Positions 11,941-22,103 of a stretch of 64,000 bases of DNA are shown here, in pieces (the first letter of the stretch is position 1; each line of letters starts with the position of its first letter). The notes below the pieces were generated by a model. The model was not told the origin of the DNA. It made no database searches and saw only the letters and a program-made list of their open reading frames with translations. This DNA comes from Adiantum capillus-veneris (lineage: Eukaryota; Streptophyta; Polypodiopsida; Polypodiales; Pteridaceae), in assembly GCA_014529385.2 (NCBI GenBank), contig CM043970.1, forward strand, positions 65,246,496-65,310,495, written 5' to 3'. Made by a program: the position numbers and the translations under genes.

Positions 11941-12680
11941 TCTCTCTCTTTCTAAACCTTTTTCTCCTTAGTCATTTGACTTTGAATTGGTTTTGTTAAA
12001 AGAGGGTGCTCCCATAAAAGCTCTTTTTTGAAATGAAAGGGTGATGAGAGAGGAGCGTGGGTATGCTATGAGCAAGGAGATTCTTTTTGGGCAAAAGATG
12101 CAAGCCTCCACTTACCAACTAGAACCGTTAGGCTCCCAAAACCACCTCCCACTCCCAATAGGGACCCCACCATTCTTGCCACCTTACTCTACAACTTCTT
12201 GGGCAAGCAAAGGCTGAAAAGGGACCCCCCTCTAAAAAAGACAAGGGAGAAAGGACAAGAGCAAAGAAGAGATAGGCTAAGCTTTCTTTGAAGGGTCCTG
12301 CTACTCCAACACTTTCACCTCATGGACTCATCCTCTCAATTCATACGTCACTTAGAGTTCTTTTGCATTAGGGTGACATCAATAACAAGTGTGGGTTTCT
12401 TAAGACACCTGTCTTCCACCATTATGTACTAACATTCTCATGTTTTATGTGTGGTGATGGTGACAGGTAACAAGACATCCACCTCTCTAATTCAAGCTCT
12501 AGTGACATTTTTTCCATATGTTTGGTGCATTCTTTTCCCTATCACAACTTATCACATGTAATTATCAAGGCATGAATGGAAAATGAGGCTTGGTCTGAGT
12601 AATTCTTGAGCAAATGCTTATGATTTTCACATTTTCTTGGCAAAATTAGTACTTAATAAGTTATGCTACCTACTCTCTCT
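11941..12680 (+). repeat. Left direct repeat of the Penelope-like element
   Basis: Begins in a CT run followed by 'TCTAAACCTTTTTCTCCTTA' and ends 'TTATGCTACCTACTCTCTCT'. It matches 24301-24960 closely. This copy has an extra segment near 12420-12475 that the right copy lacks. Non-coding; interpreted as a pseudo-LTR. Confidence 0.7.
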
Positions 12681-13214
12681 AGTGGCTAGAGTGGGCTCTT
12701 GGCCTACCTCTAGTCTGTAAGGCTCTCTCTCTTTCCCCTTTACATAGGGTCCAAAGATTTATTATTTCTTTTCTTGCTAGGAATTTATTGAGAAAATGCA
12801 TTGAAGAAACAATCTTGGACCATCAATTTACCTTAGTAAAGGCTGGTCACACTATACAGGGTTTTTGAAGGAGGCTAAGCCTGTCTGAGTTGTTCTTGAG
12901 AAATGTGCTTCTTTAATGGCTTATGAGCCGATTAGCCCTCCCCAAAGACGGTCAAGAATGATCTAGTCTAACCCATCACCTAACTTGCTACACACCACTC
13001 ACTTGGGCCGAATAAATCTTGAGGGAAGTTTTGAAAAGATCCCTTCTTTAAGTGTGAAGGAACACAACCCAAGAATAGAACCAGGTGTCTCATGAGTACT
13101 TTCTAGGCACCTAGAGGCTAGCCATAAATGACACCTCGAAAAAGGGCACCTCACTGCCTCACCACATGCTAAGCCTTTAATTCTTGTACCTAACCCTGTT
13201 CTATTCTTATGCAG
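12681..13214 (+). other. Leader between direct repeat and first ORF
   Basis: No reading frame of note on the plus strand. It ends in a pyrimidine-rich 'CTATTCTTATGCAG' just before the first ATG, which looks like a splice acceptor. Otherwise nothing recognised. Confidence 0.35.
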
Positions 13215-14012
13215 ATGGCCGATTGTTGGGACTCGGTGCTTTCCCAACTTGGGTACAAGATACTGGTGCCTACACCTCCCCCCATAGTGCAAGGTCTATC
13301 AGTGTCTCTGCATCCGTGACCAGCGATTTCACCAAACACTAGTGCAGCTCGATGGAGCTTCTCTGAGCACGGATGAAAACTCTGAAGCTCTCATCCTATC
13401 TCAGCTAAACATAGCCGCATGGTTTCGGCTCTATTCATTGTCAAGAGAGAATCCTGAGGCTGCCGTGGTGCGTCTGCAAGAGCTCGTTGCGCTCCATCAT
13501 GGAAAACGATGAGAAGGAACGCAGAGAATGGAAGGAGAGTTTGCCCAACTTGATGAGGCGTTTTATGGACTGTCATGGCAAAGCCCTACGTAACGACCCC
13601 ATGGCCCAAGCGAAGGAAGTACTTGCTAGAACAACAGCTATGAAGTAATGATATCACCTCCTACAGAGCCCAACAGTTCGCTCCTATCCACTGACCTAAA
13701 TGAGGAGGAGAAACAGATGGCAGAGCAGATTTTTTCCCTCTCAAGCCCACCACCTATCTTAACCAAAAAAACCCTTCGAGTCTTACATAGACCCATTCAT
13801 ACCCTGCAAGCTTCTCGAACTCATGCTTGTGATGCTCACCATAAACCATGGGCTCTGGGAAATTTTACTGTGTTGGCCCCTTTCAGTGAAGGTTTAGTTT
13901 TGACTCTGCTAAACAATACTGACAAGCAGGCTGCTCGAATAGGGCTGATGCAGATCTTGGAGAGTAATTCTTCTAATGTCTTGGAAAATACTTTGATCAC
14001 AACACCCTTTAG
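13215..14012 (+). pseudogene. Upstream ORF of Penelope-like element, 5' part, broken
   Basis: A chain of overlapping frames: 'MADCWDSVLSQLGYKIL' from 13215; 'DQRFHQTLVQLDGASLSTDE' from 13318 with 'NPEAAVVRLQELVALHHGKR' ending at 13512; 'MENDEKERREWKESLPNLM' from 13499; and 'MISPPTEPNSSLLSTDLNEE' from 13648. Each stop overlaps or touches the next start, so one frame was probably broken by single-base indels. The last frame runs into the Gypsy-1 insertion at 14012 and resumes in phase at 21338. I recognise no domain; an accessory ORF1 is the likeliest role. Confidence 0.4.
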
Positions 14013-14173
14013 TGTCAGGACAAGGGCAAGGCCATGGAGTCTTGGACTGGGCCAAGGGTCGGACTAGGCAATGTGGAATCGGAATCCAGATAGGGCAAAG
14101 GGCTAGGAGCTTGACCTATATAGTGGGAGGTTGGGAGGTGGATTCCAGGCTCTAGTCTCCCCTAGTCTTTACA
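14013..14173 (+). repeat. Gypsy-1 5' LTR (161 bp)
   Basis: TGTCAGGACAAGGGCAAGG to CTAGTCTTTACA. A TATA-like 'CTATATAGTGGGAGG' lies at 14116-14130. The LTR is unusually short for a plant gypsy element. Confidence 0.9.
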
Positions 14174-14190
14174 TGGTATCAAGAGCAAGG
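14174..14190 (+). other. Gypsy-1 primer-binding site
   Basis: TGGTATCAAGAGCAAGG abuts the LTR and matches the initiator-Met primer site apart from one extra A. Confidence 0.75.
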
Positions 14191-14960
14191 TTATTCTAGG
14201 CAAGAGAGGTGGGTCGTGGACCACTGCTTTTGGTTAAGCATGCACATGCAAAGGGAGAAGGAGGCGGGCATGGCCGCTTGCTAAGCAAAAAGGAAAACAC
14301 CCTCAAGGGCATGTGCAGGCGACCTTGGCGGGGAGAACACCATAGAGGTCGACCATGGCGAAAGCGGGCACGTTTTAGCTGGCTGGGGTCGCGCTGGCCT
14401 GCTGAGATGAACCCGACACAGGGTCGAGCCTCCCCGAGCAACACCGAGCAAGATACCTCTCTCCCTGCTCGTTCTCGTCGCCGACAGAGCGTTGCAGTCA
14501 AGCTTTTTTCCACACTACGGGCGCCCAAAACCCTTAGGGTTATTGGACAACAAAAAAAATTTGAAGCTTAAGGGTGGATACCCATAGTAGGGTTCTTCCC
14601 CTTTGCTCGTGAGCGGTTGGGATAGTTTCCCAGACACCATACGTTCTCGGTAGCATCATGAGGGTGCAGAACTGCAACTATTTGCTTTGAAACCTTCCAC
14701 CAACTGCGTCAAAATCTCATTGGTGCCCTTGAACGGGTGAATTTACGGTTCACTAAAGCTTGGACTACCAACAAAATTGCCGGTCGCTTCAAGCTTGGAG
14801 CACGAATGCAATTAGCACGACTAATTACCGATGGCGGTACATCCTACATCTACGGGATTCTTTCTCGATAATTACCGGTTGCGGTACATCCTACATCTAC
14901 GGGACACCTTCTCGACTTCAGGTATTTTTCTTGCTATTCCTTCCACTGCATTGTGTCGCC
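14191..14960 (+). other. Gypsy-1 untranslated leader
   Basis: About 770 bp between primer site and gag start. It contains a ~53-bp tandem duplication ('GCGGTACATCCTACATCTAC' at about 14834 and 14881). Open frames here overlap on both strands and look like chance. Confidence 0.5.
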
Positions 14961-16130
14961 ATGGATTCAGATATCAATATGAATTTTGATTTCGAGAATC
15001 ATAGGCCTGATCCTGCCCGTGATGGCTCGCGGCGGGATGCTCTCACGGAGAGTGCCCACGATGCTACGATGGGTGACGACGCATATGAACTGCTTGATAT
15101 TCAAGAATTTCGTGCACTTCAGACACGCATATTAGTCATGGAAGGAAATTTTGCATCTTTAAATAAAAACGTCACTAAATTATCTACATTAGTGATACAA
15201 CTTACGCAGCAGCAGGCCAAGGGCCCTATTGCCACACACATGCATGAGCACGTTGCTACACAGGGGCAAGGCCCTTTTGATCATGGACATGGTCCATCTC
15301 CAGATTCTTTGCACACTCTCACTGCAAAGGAGGTGGATGAGTTGTTGAAAAACACCAAACTACCGAATTTTGAGGGAGAAGATCGAGATCGCAATAAGGA
15401 TGCAGTGAATACCTTTCTTAGCAAATGGGATCAAATTCACGCCTTACGGCGTACTCCGGACATAGTGAGAGCACAGGCCTACAAGTCGTGGATGTCTCTC
15501 AAGGAAAGGAATATCATACCACAGAGTTGGGCAACTTTTGAGGCTATGTTTCGCAAAGAATTTTTGCCTACAAATGAGGCAGATCGGAATTGGACGGGTT
15601 GGGACACGTGTTCCATGCGCCAATACCCATCATTACTTGAATATATATCTCACTATCGGGATGTTATCCTCAAGTTGGAAGGACTAGACACCTTTCAGAA
15701 AGTACGTGGGTTTATCCGTAGTCTAATGCCAGAGCTTAAAAAGCACGTCAAGACTCAAGACCCTAAAGCACCTTTTAGAAAGTACGTGGGTTTATCCGTA
15801 GTCTGATGCCAGAGCTTAAGAAGCACGTCAAGACTCAAGACCCTAAAACACTTGAGGAAGCCATAGTGAAAGCACATATTCATGATGATCCAGATAAAAA
15901 TAAATCACATCATAATCACGTGCCTGCTAATACACATGGTAATTCACGCACACAGTACGGGCACAATAAAGGAAATTTATAGTAGCCAATTCTAAAGCAT
16001 CTAAAAAACCCAAGGGGTCCAGAGGTCCTCTCTCTCCTGAGGACTTTGATAAAGCTAAGAAAGAGAAATTATGTTTTCAATGCTTAGGAAGCGGTCATGG
16101 CAAAAAGGATTGTCCCAAAGGGAAATCTGT
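14961..16130 (+). pseudogene. Gypsy-1 Gag, broken by an 80-bp tandem duplication
   Basis: Gag starts 'MDSDINMNFDFENHRPDPAR' at 14961; the open frame extends upstream, but this ATG fits the acidic N-terminus best. The capsid-like region includes 'LPNFEGEDRDRNKDAVNTFL' and 'WATFEAMFRKEFLP'. An 80-bp tandem duplication (units starting about 15691 and 15771, 'AAAGTACGTGGGTTTATCCG') shifts the frame. The zinc knuckle 'CFQCLGSGHGKKDC' is at 16072-16113 in a different frame. RNA packaging was its role; it can no longer be made as one protein. Confidence 0.85.
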
Positions 16131-16982
16131 TGCTCATGGCAAGGAGAAAGCAGTATACACGGTGCAACTATTGCCTCTTGAGTCTTCCTCACAATTCTCT
16201 ACAATGGAAGTAACACACATCGAGGTGGTGCATGAATGCTGTCTCACAGCTTCCATGTGGCAACAGACCTTTGGACCACATGAATTAGTACGTATACACG
16301 GATCTCTGCAAGGACACAAGGTGTGCATCTTGGTAGATGACGGTGCTACTCACAATTTTATCAATTATGGATTGGTGAAAAAACTCAAATTGCCTCAAAC
16401 TCCAAGTACCCACCGCTACAAGTATGATGCCGAAGTCTAGGATACTCAAGTCCGAGTTGTCCCGTTGGAAGTACAAGGCTACTCCACATCCTTGGATTTT
16501 CAGGTTATGAACATGGAGAGGGCATACGTGGTCCTTGGTATGGAATGGTTGCATAGTCTAGGACCATCACTGAAACGTAGCTATGAGCACAACAGCTTGA
16601 TGTTTGAATCCCATGGCGCACATGTGTTGTTGTTAGGAGAGAAGGATGTACCTTCTTCACCACTGATATGTACAACTGAGCTTATACAGCTCGTTTCTGA
16701 TAATGAAATAGATCAAGTTTTATTGTGTTACTCATTGTTTCATTTTCTCTCTAACATTGAATCTATTGAACATTCCTCAACGCCGCATGCTTCTCTCTCA
16801 TCTCTTCCACCAATGGCTACTTCCCAACAAGCAAAGGTTGCTAGTGATTTAAAAATTTTATTAAAGGAATTTCATGATGGTTTTCCTAATGATTTTCCAC
16901 CAAGATTACCGCTGACACGATCGGTGCAACATAGCATCGATGTGTTTGCAAGCAGTAAACTGTCAGTAAACCACCCTACCGC
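16131..16982 (+). pseudogene. Gypsy-1 aspartic protease region
   Basis: Continues in the zinc-knuckle frame. The retropepsin active site reads 'ILVDDGATHNFI' (about 16327-16362), where D-S/T-G is expected. A TAG at 16438-16440 interrupts the domain. The second conserved block 'YVVLGMEWLHSLGP' follows. A frameshift next to 16983 separates it from RT. Confidence 0.8.
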
Positions 16983-19540
16983 ATGAGTTACTCTGAAGCT
17001 GCTGAGGTGGAACGTCAGCTTGCTGACTATCTTAGCAGAGGGTTTATTCAACCCATTTCTTCACCATGGGCTTCTCCTATCCTATTAGTGAAGAGAAAAG
17101 ACAGTAGTATGCGCGTGTGTGTAGATTACCGTGGCTTAAATGGGGTTACTGTTAAGAACAAGTACCCATTGCCACACGTGGATGAGTTGTTCGACAAGCT
17201 CACTCATGCTCGTATTTTTACAAAAATAGACATGCGGTTAGGTTATCACCAATTATGTATTTGACGTGCTGATATACCCAAAACTGCAATCCGAACAAGG
17301 TTTGGACACTACGAGTTTTTGGTTATGCCATTTGGCTTAACCAATGTGCCCGCAACCTTCATGACACTTATGGATAGTGTCTTGAGGCCGTAATTGGGCG
17401 AATTTCTCATCGTTTTTCTCGATGACATTCTCGTATACAGTGCTTCTAAAGGAGAACACTTACAACATCTAAAGCAGGTGTTTGAATTGTTACGAACAAA
17501 TCAATTAAATGCCAAGGAATCTAAGTGTGATTTTCTGAAAGAAGAAATTCACTATCTTGGGCATGTTATTTCAGCTAATGGGCTACATATGGATCAAACC
17601 AAAGTGGATACAATTCGTCATCGGCCTTCTCCTAAAAATCTAGAAGAGTTATAATTTTTATAAGGATTTGCAGGTTTTTATCGAAGGTTCGTTAAAAACT
17701 ATGCTAATATTGTTGTTCCCATGACGGATCAACTGAAAGGCAAAGGCAAAGCTTTTCAGTGGGGACCCGTTCAACAACATAGTTTTGATAAGCTCAAGGA
17801 TGCATTAGCTATAGCTCCAATACTAGCTATTGTAGATCCTTTGAAACCATTCGTTTTGAAAATGGATGCCAATGACCGTGCTATTGGAGTAGTCCTGTTA
17901 CAAGACCGGCGGCCAATTACATTTGAAAGTAAGAAGCTTGATGCAGCACAACAGAACTACTTTGCTTATGAACACGAACTCTATGCAATAGTGTCTGCCT
18001 TAAAAACATGCCGACATTATTTGTATGGTGCTCAGTTTGAGATTGTGTTTGACCATGAAATCATCAAATGGTTTACACAACAAACCAATTTGAAGGGTCA
18101 GAAAGCCAGGTGGGTTGAGATTCTTCAGGAATATGACGCGAAGCTCCGGTATCGTAAAGGATGATACAATGTGGTGGCTAACGCTTTTAGTCGTTTGTCG
18201 GAGATCAATTCTCTCTTGTTCACGGAACTTCGTAGTGAATTTTTGGATTCTTCAAAGGGCAAATATGAACATGATGACGCATATTCCAAAGTGTGGAGCC
18301 ATGTACAAATGAGGGATCCTTCTCACTCCAATGATGGTAGTGTAGCGTTAACCTCCACACATAGTTCTCCTCTGTCGAGTGATGAACTAAAGCGATGGAA
18401 GCATTTCACCATCGACAATGGGTACCTACTCCATAAGGGGAGAGTTTGTGTACCAACAGACACAGACATTTGGCGCCAAATTCTTTATGAATGTCATGAT
18501 AGTCCAAGTGCAGGGCACCCGGGTATTAAAAAGACTTATGCTCTTGTAAGACGATAATTTTACTGGCCAGGTTTACATGGCTTTGTTCAAGATTATGTCT
18601 TGCATTGCCAAAAATGTCAGGTTAACAAAGCAGAGCACCTGAAAGCAGGAGGACTCTTACATCCTTTGGAGATTCCCAATGGTAAGTGGGAAAGTATATC
18701 TATGGATTTTATTGTGGGTTTACCAACCACTGTACGAGGTCATGACTCAGTATGGGTGGTCGTAGACCGGTTGACTAAACTATGTAAGTTTATTCTTACC
18801 AAATCAACGATTAAAACTCCAGAATTAGCCAAGTTATTTGTAGACAACCTATACAAGTTGTATGGTTTGCCAAGTAACATTGTCAGTGATCGTGATCCCA
18901 AGTTTAACAGTCATTTTTGGAGGGCTGTGTTTAAACGATTGGGTACACAACTAAACCTCAGTACAACCGATCATCCAGAAACAGATGGTCAAACTGAACG
19001 AGTTAACTAAGTGCTAGAGGATATGCTACGCGCATACGTTAGCAAGAAACAGTCAGACTGGGAAGAATATTTACCTATTCTCGAGTTTGCCTACAATAGT
19101 GCTAAGCATGTCACGACGACTAGATTTAGTCCTTTCATGCTCATGTATGGTTTTCAACCTAGGTCACCTGTTACGGTAGGGTTGGCAACCGAAAAACTCC
19201 AACAGGTTAAGGATTTTCTCCAAGACCACATGGATATGCTGAAACTCGCTCGTCAGAATGTCCGACAAGCGCAGGATCGGTATAAGAAGTACACTGATGA
19301 GAAACGTCGGCAAGTTACCTTTCAGGAAGGGGAGGAAGTATTTTTACGTGTGCCAGAGCATTCAGAAAGTCTGAAAACTGGGCCAACACCTAAATTATCT
19401 CCACGATATTGTGGGCCTTTTAAAATACTCAAGCGAGTGGGTGATAGTGCCTACAAATTATCACTACCTATACGTTCTCGTATTCATTCGGTGTTTCAAG
19501 TAAGCCATTTACGTAAGCGGTTACATGGGGACGACAATGT
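16983..19540 (+). pseudogene. Gypsy-1 RT-RNase H-integrase, seven in-frame stops
   Basis: One frame is kept for over 2.5 kb but contains stops at 17262, 17391, 17652, 17661, 18162, 18555 and 19008. RT: '[19 protein letters not shown]', '[11 protein letters not shown]', '[10 protein letters not shown]' and the catalytic 'FLIVFLDDILVYS'. RNase H: 'FVLKMDANDRAIGVVLLQD' and 'YAYEHELYAI'-type motif. Integrase: zinc region 'HDSPSAGHPGIKKTYALV' with 'HCQKCQ', then the core at 'SISMDFIVGLP', 'IVSDRDPKF' and 'HPETDGQTERVN'. A GPF/Y-like 'YCGPFKILKRVGDSAYKL' follows. Confidence 0.92.
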
Positions 19541-19762
19541 CATTAGCCAACAAATTTGGTCGATTTCGTTGAAGCTCCTACCTTACCTCATGAACCTGAA
19601 CGAATTCTCGACTATCATGATTTACGTACACGCCATCATGTGCGTCGATAAGCTTTAATCAAGTGGAAAGATTGACCTGAGGAAGGTGCCACTTGGGAAA
19701 ACATTAGTGTTCTTAAGAAGAAGTTCCTCACTTTTGTTTTCGAGGACGAAAACTCTTCCTTA
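19541..19762 (+). pseudogene. Gypsy-1 chromodomain-like C-terminus
   Basis: After a frame change near 19540 another frame reads 'PERILDYHDLRTRHH', then 'ALIKWKD', a stop, and 'PEEGATWENISVLKKKF', ending 'FEDENSSLRGE' before the PPT. This is the shape of a chromovirus chromodomain, which targets integration to chromatin. Confidence 0.65.
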
Positions 19763-19774
19763 AGGGGGGAGTAA
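19763..19774 (+). other. Gypsy-1 polypurine tract
   Basis: AGGGGGGAGTAA directly precedes the TGTCAG start of the 3' LTR. Confidence 0.75.
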
Positions 19775-19811
19775 TGTCAGTACAAGGGCAAGGTCAGGGA
19801 ATCTTGGACTG

Positions 19812-21203
19812 TGCTACAGCCGGAGGTGTGGCTGCCCTGCAAATCATCCAAGATAACACAATATAACATATAAATCGGCAAATCCCCATACCTGACGAAT
19901 CCCATATCACCGAATCGAAGACGTACACAAACAAAGAGAGAGATTGAGAGCGCGAGAGGATAAAAGAGCGCGTGCAGGCGCACCTCCTAGAGTTGAGTGC
20001 TATGCCGGCACGACGAGAGAGAAAAGAGGAGAGGTGAGGAGAATAACACAGACACTGTGTGCAATCTCCCCCCGTGCAAGAGTGACCATTTCCCTCTTGC
20101 ACGTATCTGATTTATAGATTTCTTGAATGGTCAAATGTGTGTACAAACTGGCCGACCGGTCATAAATGGCCAAAGCTCATAAAAGAGCACTTGAATAATA
20201 AAATGTACAGTATATATATTTCCATTCGCATAGGCCTAGCTTGGTCCAGTCTTTTCCACCCGTCAGCTGCAATAAATAATAAAATATCAATTCCATAACA
20301 TACCTCTCCGTTGGAAAGCAATTGTCCTCAGTTGCAAAGATATAAATCTGTATCAAATAGTAAAAGAAAAAAATCCATAAAATTAGACAAGATTGCTTAT
20401 GCCTATCGTCATCCACATACTACCTATTCTAGTGTCCCATATCACTAGAATAAGTAGTATATGTTATACCCTGATGAATTAGGATATCATTGGTCACACT
20501 CATCATTGTATAAATCAATTCTCATCAATCTCAAGTTCACTTTCAGAAATATTGTCGCGACAGAAAATCATCATATACCAATTCCAAATTCAATTCCAAA
20601 ATATCTTTTATTTTCTAAACCCGGGTAACAAAATCATACCAGTTACAGTGGTGGCCAGTCACTGCAGCATGATTTTGTGAGCGGTGTTGCCTCAACCGGC
20701 AAGTCTGATACCACTGCTACAGCCGGAGGCGTGGCTGCCCTGCAAATCATCCAAGATAACACAATATAACACATAAATCGGTAAATCCCCATACCTGACG
20801 AATCCCATAGCACCGAATCGAAGCCGTACATGAACAAAGAGAGAGATTGAGAGCGCGAGAGGATAAAAGAGCGCATGCAGGTGCACCTCCTAGAGCGGAG
20901 TGCTACACCAGCACGATGAGAGAGAAAAGAGGAGAGGTGAGAAGAATAACACAGACACTGGGTGCAATTTCCCCCCGTGCAAGAGTGACCATTTCCCTCG
21001 TGCATGTATTTGATTTATAGATTTCTTGAATGGTTAAATGTGTGTACAAAGTGGCCGGCCGGTCATAAATGGCCAAAGCTCATAAAAGAGAACTTGAATA
21101 ATCAAATGTACAGTATATATATTTCCATTCGCATAGGCCTAGCTTGGTCCAATCTTTTCCACCTGTCAGCTGCAATAAATAATAAAATATCAATTCCATA
21201 ACA
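19812..21203 (-). mobile_element. Non-autonomous TRIM-like LTR element without coding
   Basis: Two 489-bp direct repeats (19812-20300 and 20715-21203) flank 414 bp of internal DNA. Ends are TG...CA and the 5-bp TSD GACTG (19807-19811; 21204-21208) is exact. The internal side of the right repeat carries an inverted primer site, so the element is read on the minus strand. No Gag or Pol was found. It must rely on proteins of another element. The LTRs are longer than in classical TRIMs, so a small LARD-type or deletion derivative is also possible. Confidence 0.88.
20704..20713 (-). other. Primer-binding site of the TRIM-like element
   Basis: Read on the minus strand, TGGTATCAGA begins 1 nt after the LTR end at 20715. 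This is the first part of the Met-tRNA primer site and fixes the orientation. Confidence 0.75.
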
Positions 21204-21337
21204 GACTGGGCCAAGGGCCGGACTAGGCAATGTGGAAAGGGAATCCAACTAGGGCAAAGGGCTAGGAGCTTGACCTATATAGTGGGAGGATGGGAGGTGG
21301 ATTCCAAGCTCTAGTCTCCCCTACTCTTTACATTTAG

Positions 21338-21940
21338 CATGTCAATCTTTGACACCAACAGGTGCAGAACAGTGCTTGGATGTACAATAGGGGTAAAGGG
21401 AGTAATTTCAATGATTGGAAGCTAACTACACGACGCAGGTGTGGAACATTCACATGCCTTTCTTGAAGTGCGATTGCGAGATGCTAGGGCTAGGTTACCA
21501 GTGTAAGGACGACAATGTCCTCTGGTTTGATCAAGCACTTTGGATGATACTGCACCATCTACAGGATTTCTTCCCCAGTTCATCTGTTAACAATTCTACC
21601 ATTCTTTCTCAGCTGGCTGGCAAAGGAGGCGTAGGAATCTCTAAAGGCTTTAATAATTCACATGTTTGACCACGAGAAGCTGAAAGAAGCCATCAAGTTC
21701 TCAATATTGTTCAATTAGCCGCCTCCGACTGCTAATATGCAGCATGAAGTGGATAACTTCGTAAAACATTCCATTGCACCAGCCCGAAAACATACAGATG
21801 GGCGGAAGAGATCTCGAGGCGAGCCAAACCAACATACACGAGGTCGAGGGTGCTACATAACCCCTCCACACTCCTACACCTCTAAACCCACTCCTAGGCG
21901 TGTCCACCCCTACTAACATCATCTGTTAGTAGCTACAAAC
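21338..21940 (+). pseudogene. Upstream ORF of Penelope-like element, 3' part, broken
   Basis: Directly after the Gypsy-1 TSD the frame of 13648-14012 continues ('MSIFDTNRCRTVLGCTIGVK') to a stop at 21423. Other frames then carry the signal: 'QVQNSAWMYNRGKGSNFND' and 'YTTQVWNIHMPFLKCDCEML' through 'LWFDQALWMILHHLQDFF' to 21669, then 'HSIAPARKHTDGRKRSRGEP', a basic stretch that could be a nuclear localisation or nucleic-acid-binding segment. Several frameshifts. No domain recognised. Confidence 0.4.
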
Positions 21941-22103
21941 CCTCTCAAGGCACGCACGTCTTTTTCCCTAATCCCACACAAGACCCTTTGCCTAGGGCCT
22001 GTTTTTAACACTAACTTCGGCAACACTGCCAAGTCTATTGTATGATTGAGATACCCTTATGTGATGCATCTAGTTTTGAAGTTAGTTATTTTTTGGCTTA
22101 CAG
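21941..22103 (+). other. Spacer between upstream ORF and RT region
   Basis: Nothing recognised beyond weak coding-like composition. Confidence 0.3.

Larger units (their letters stand above)
14013..21332 (+). mobile_element. Ty3/gypsy chromovirus (Gypsy-1) with short LTRs
   Basis: Bounded by an exact 5-bp TSD TTTAG (14008-14012 and 21333-21337), with 161-bp LTRs, an initiator-Met-like primer site, and gag, protease, RT, RNase H, integrase and a chromodomain-like tail in gypsy order. Without the nested LTR element in its 3' LTR it is about 5.9 kb. It carries multiple in-frame stops, so it is dead. It split a reading frame of the Penelope-like element. Confidence 0.93.
19775..21332 (+). repeat. 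Gypsy-1 3' LTR, split by a nested element
   Basis: The LTR begins at 19775 (TGTCAGTACAAGGGCAAGG), is interrupted after 19811, and resumes at 21209 in 'GGCCAAGGGCCGGACTAGGC' to end ..CTACTCTTTACA at 21332. Each part aligns with the intact 5' LTR. Confidence 0.9.

Noticed and set aside
14196-14571. 120-codon plus and 110-codon minus frames in the Gypsy-1 leader
   Set aside because: They overlap each other, lie upstream of the real Gag and show no domain.
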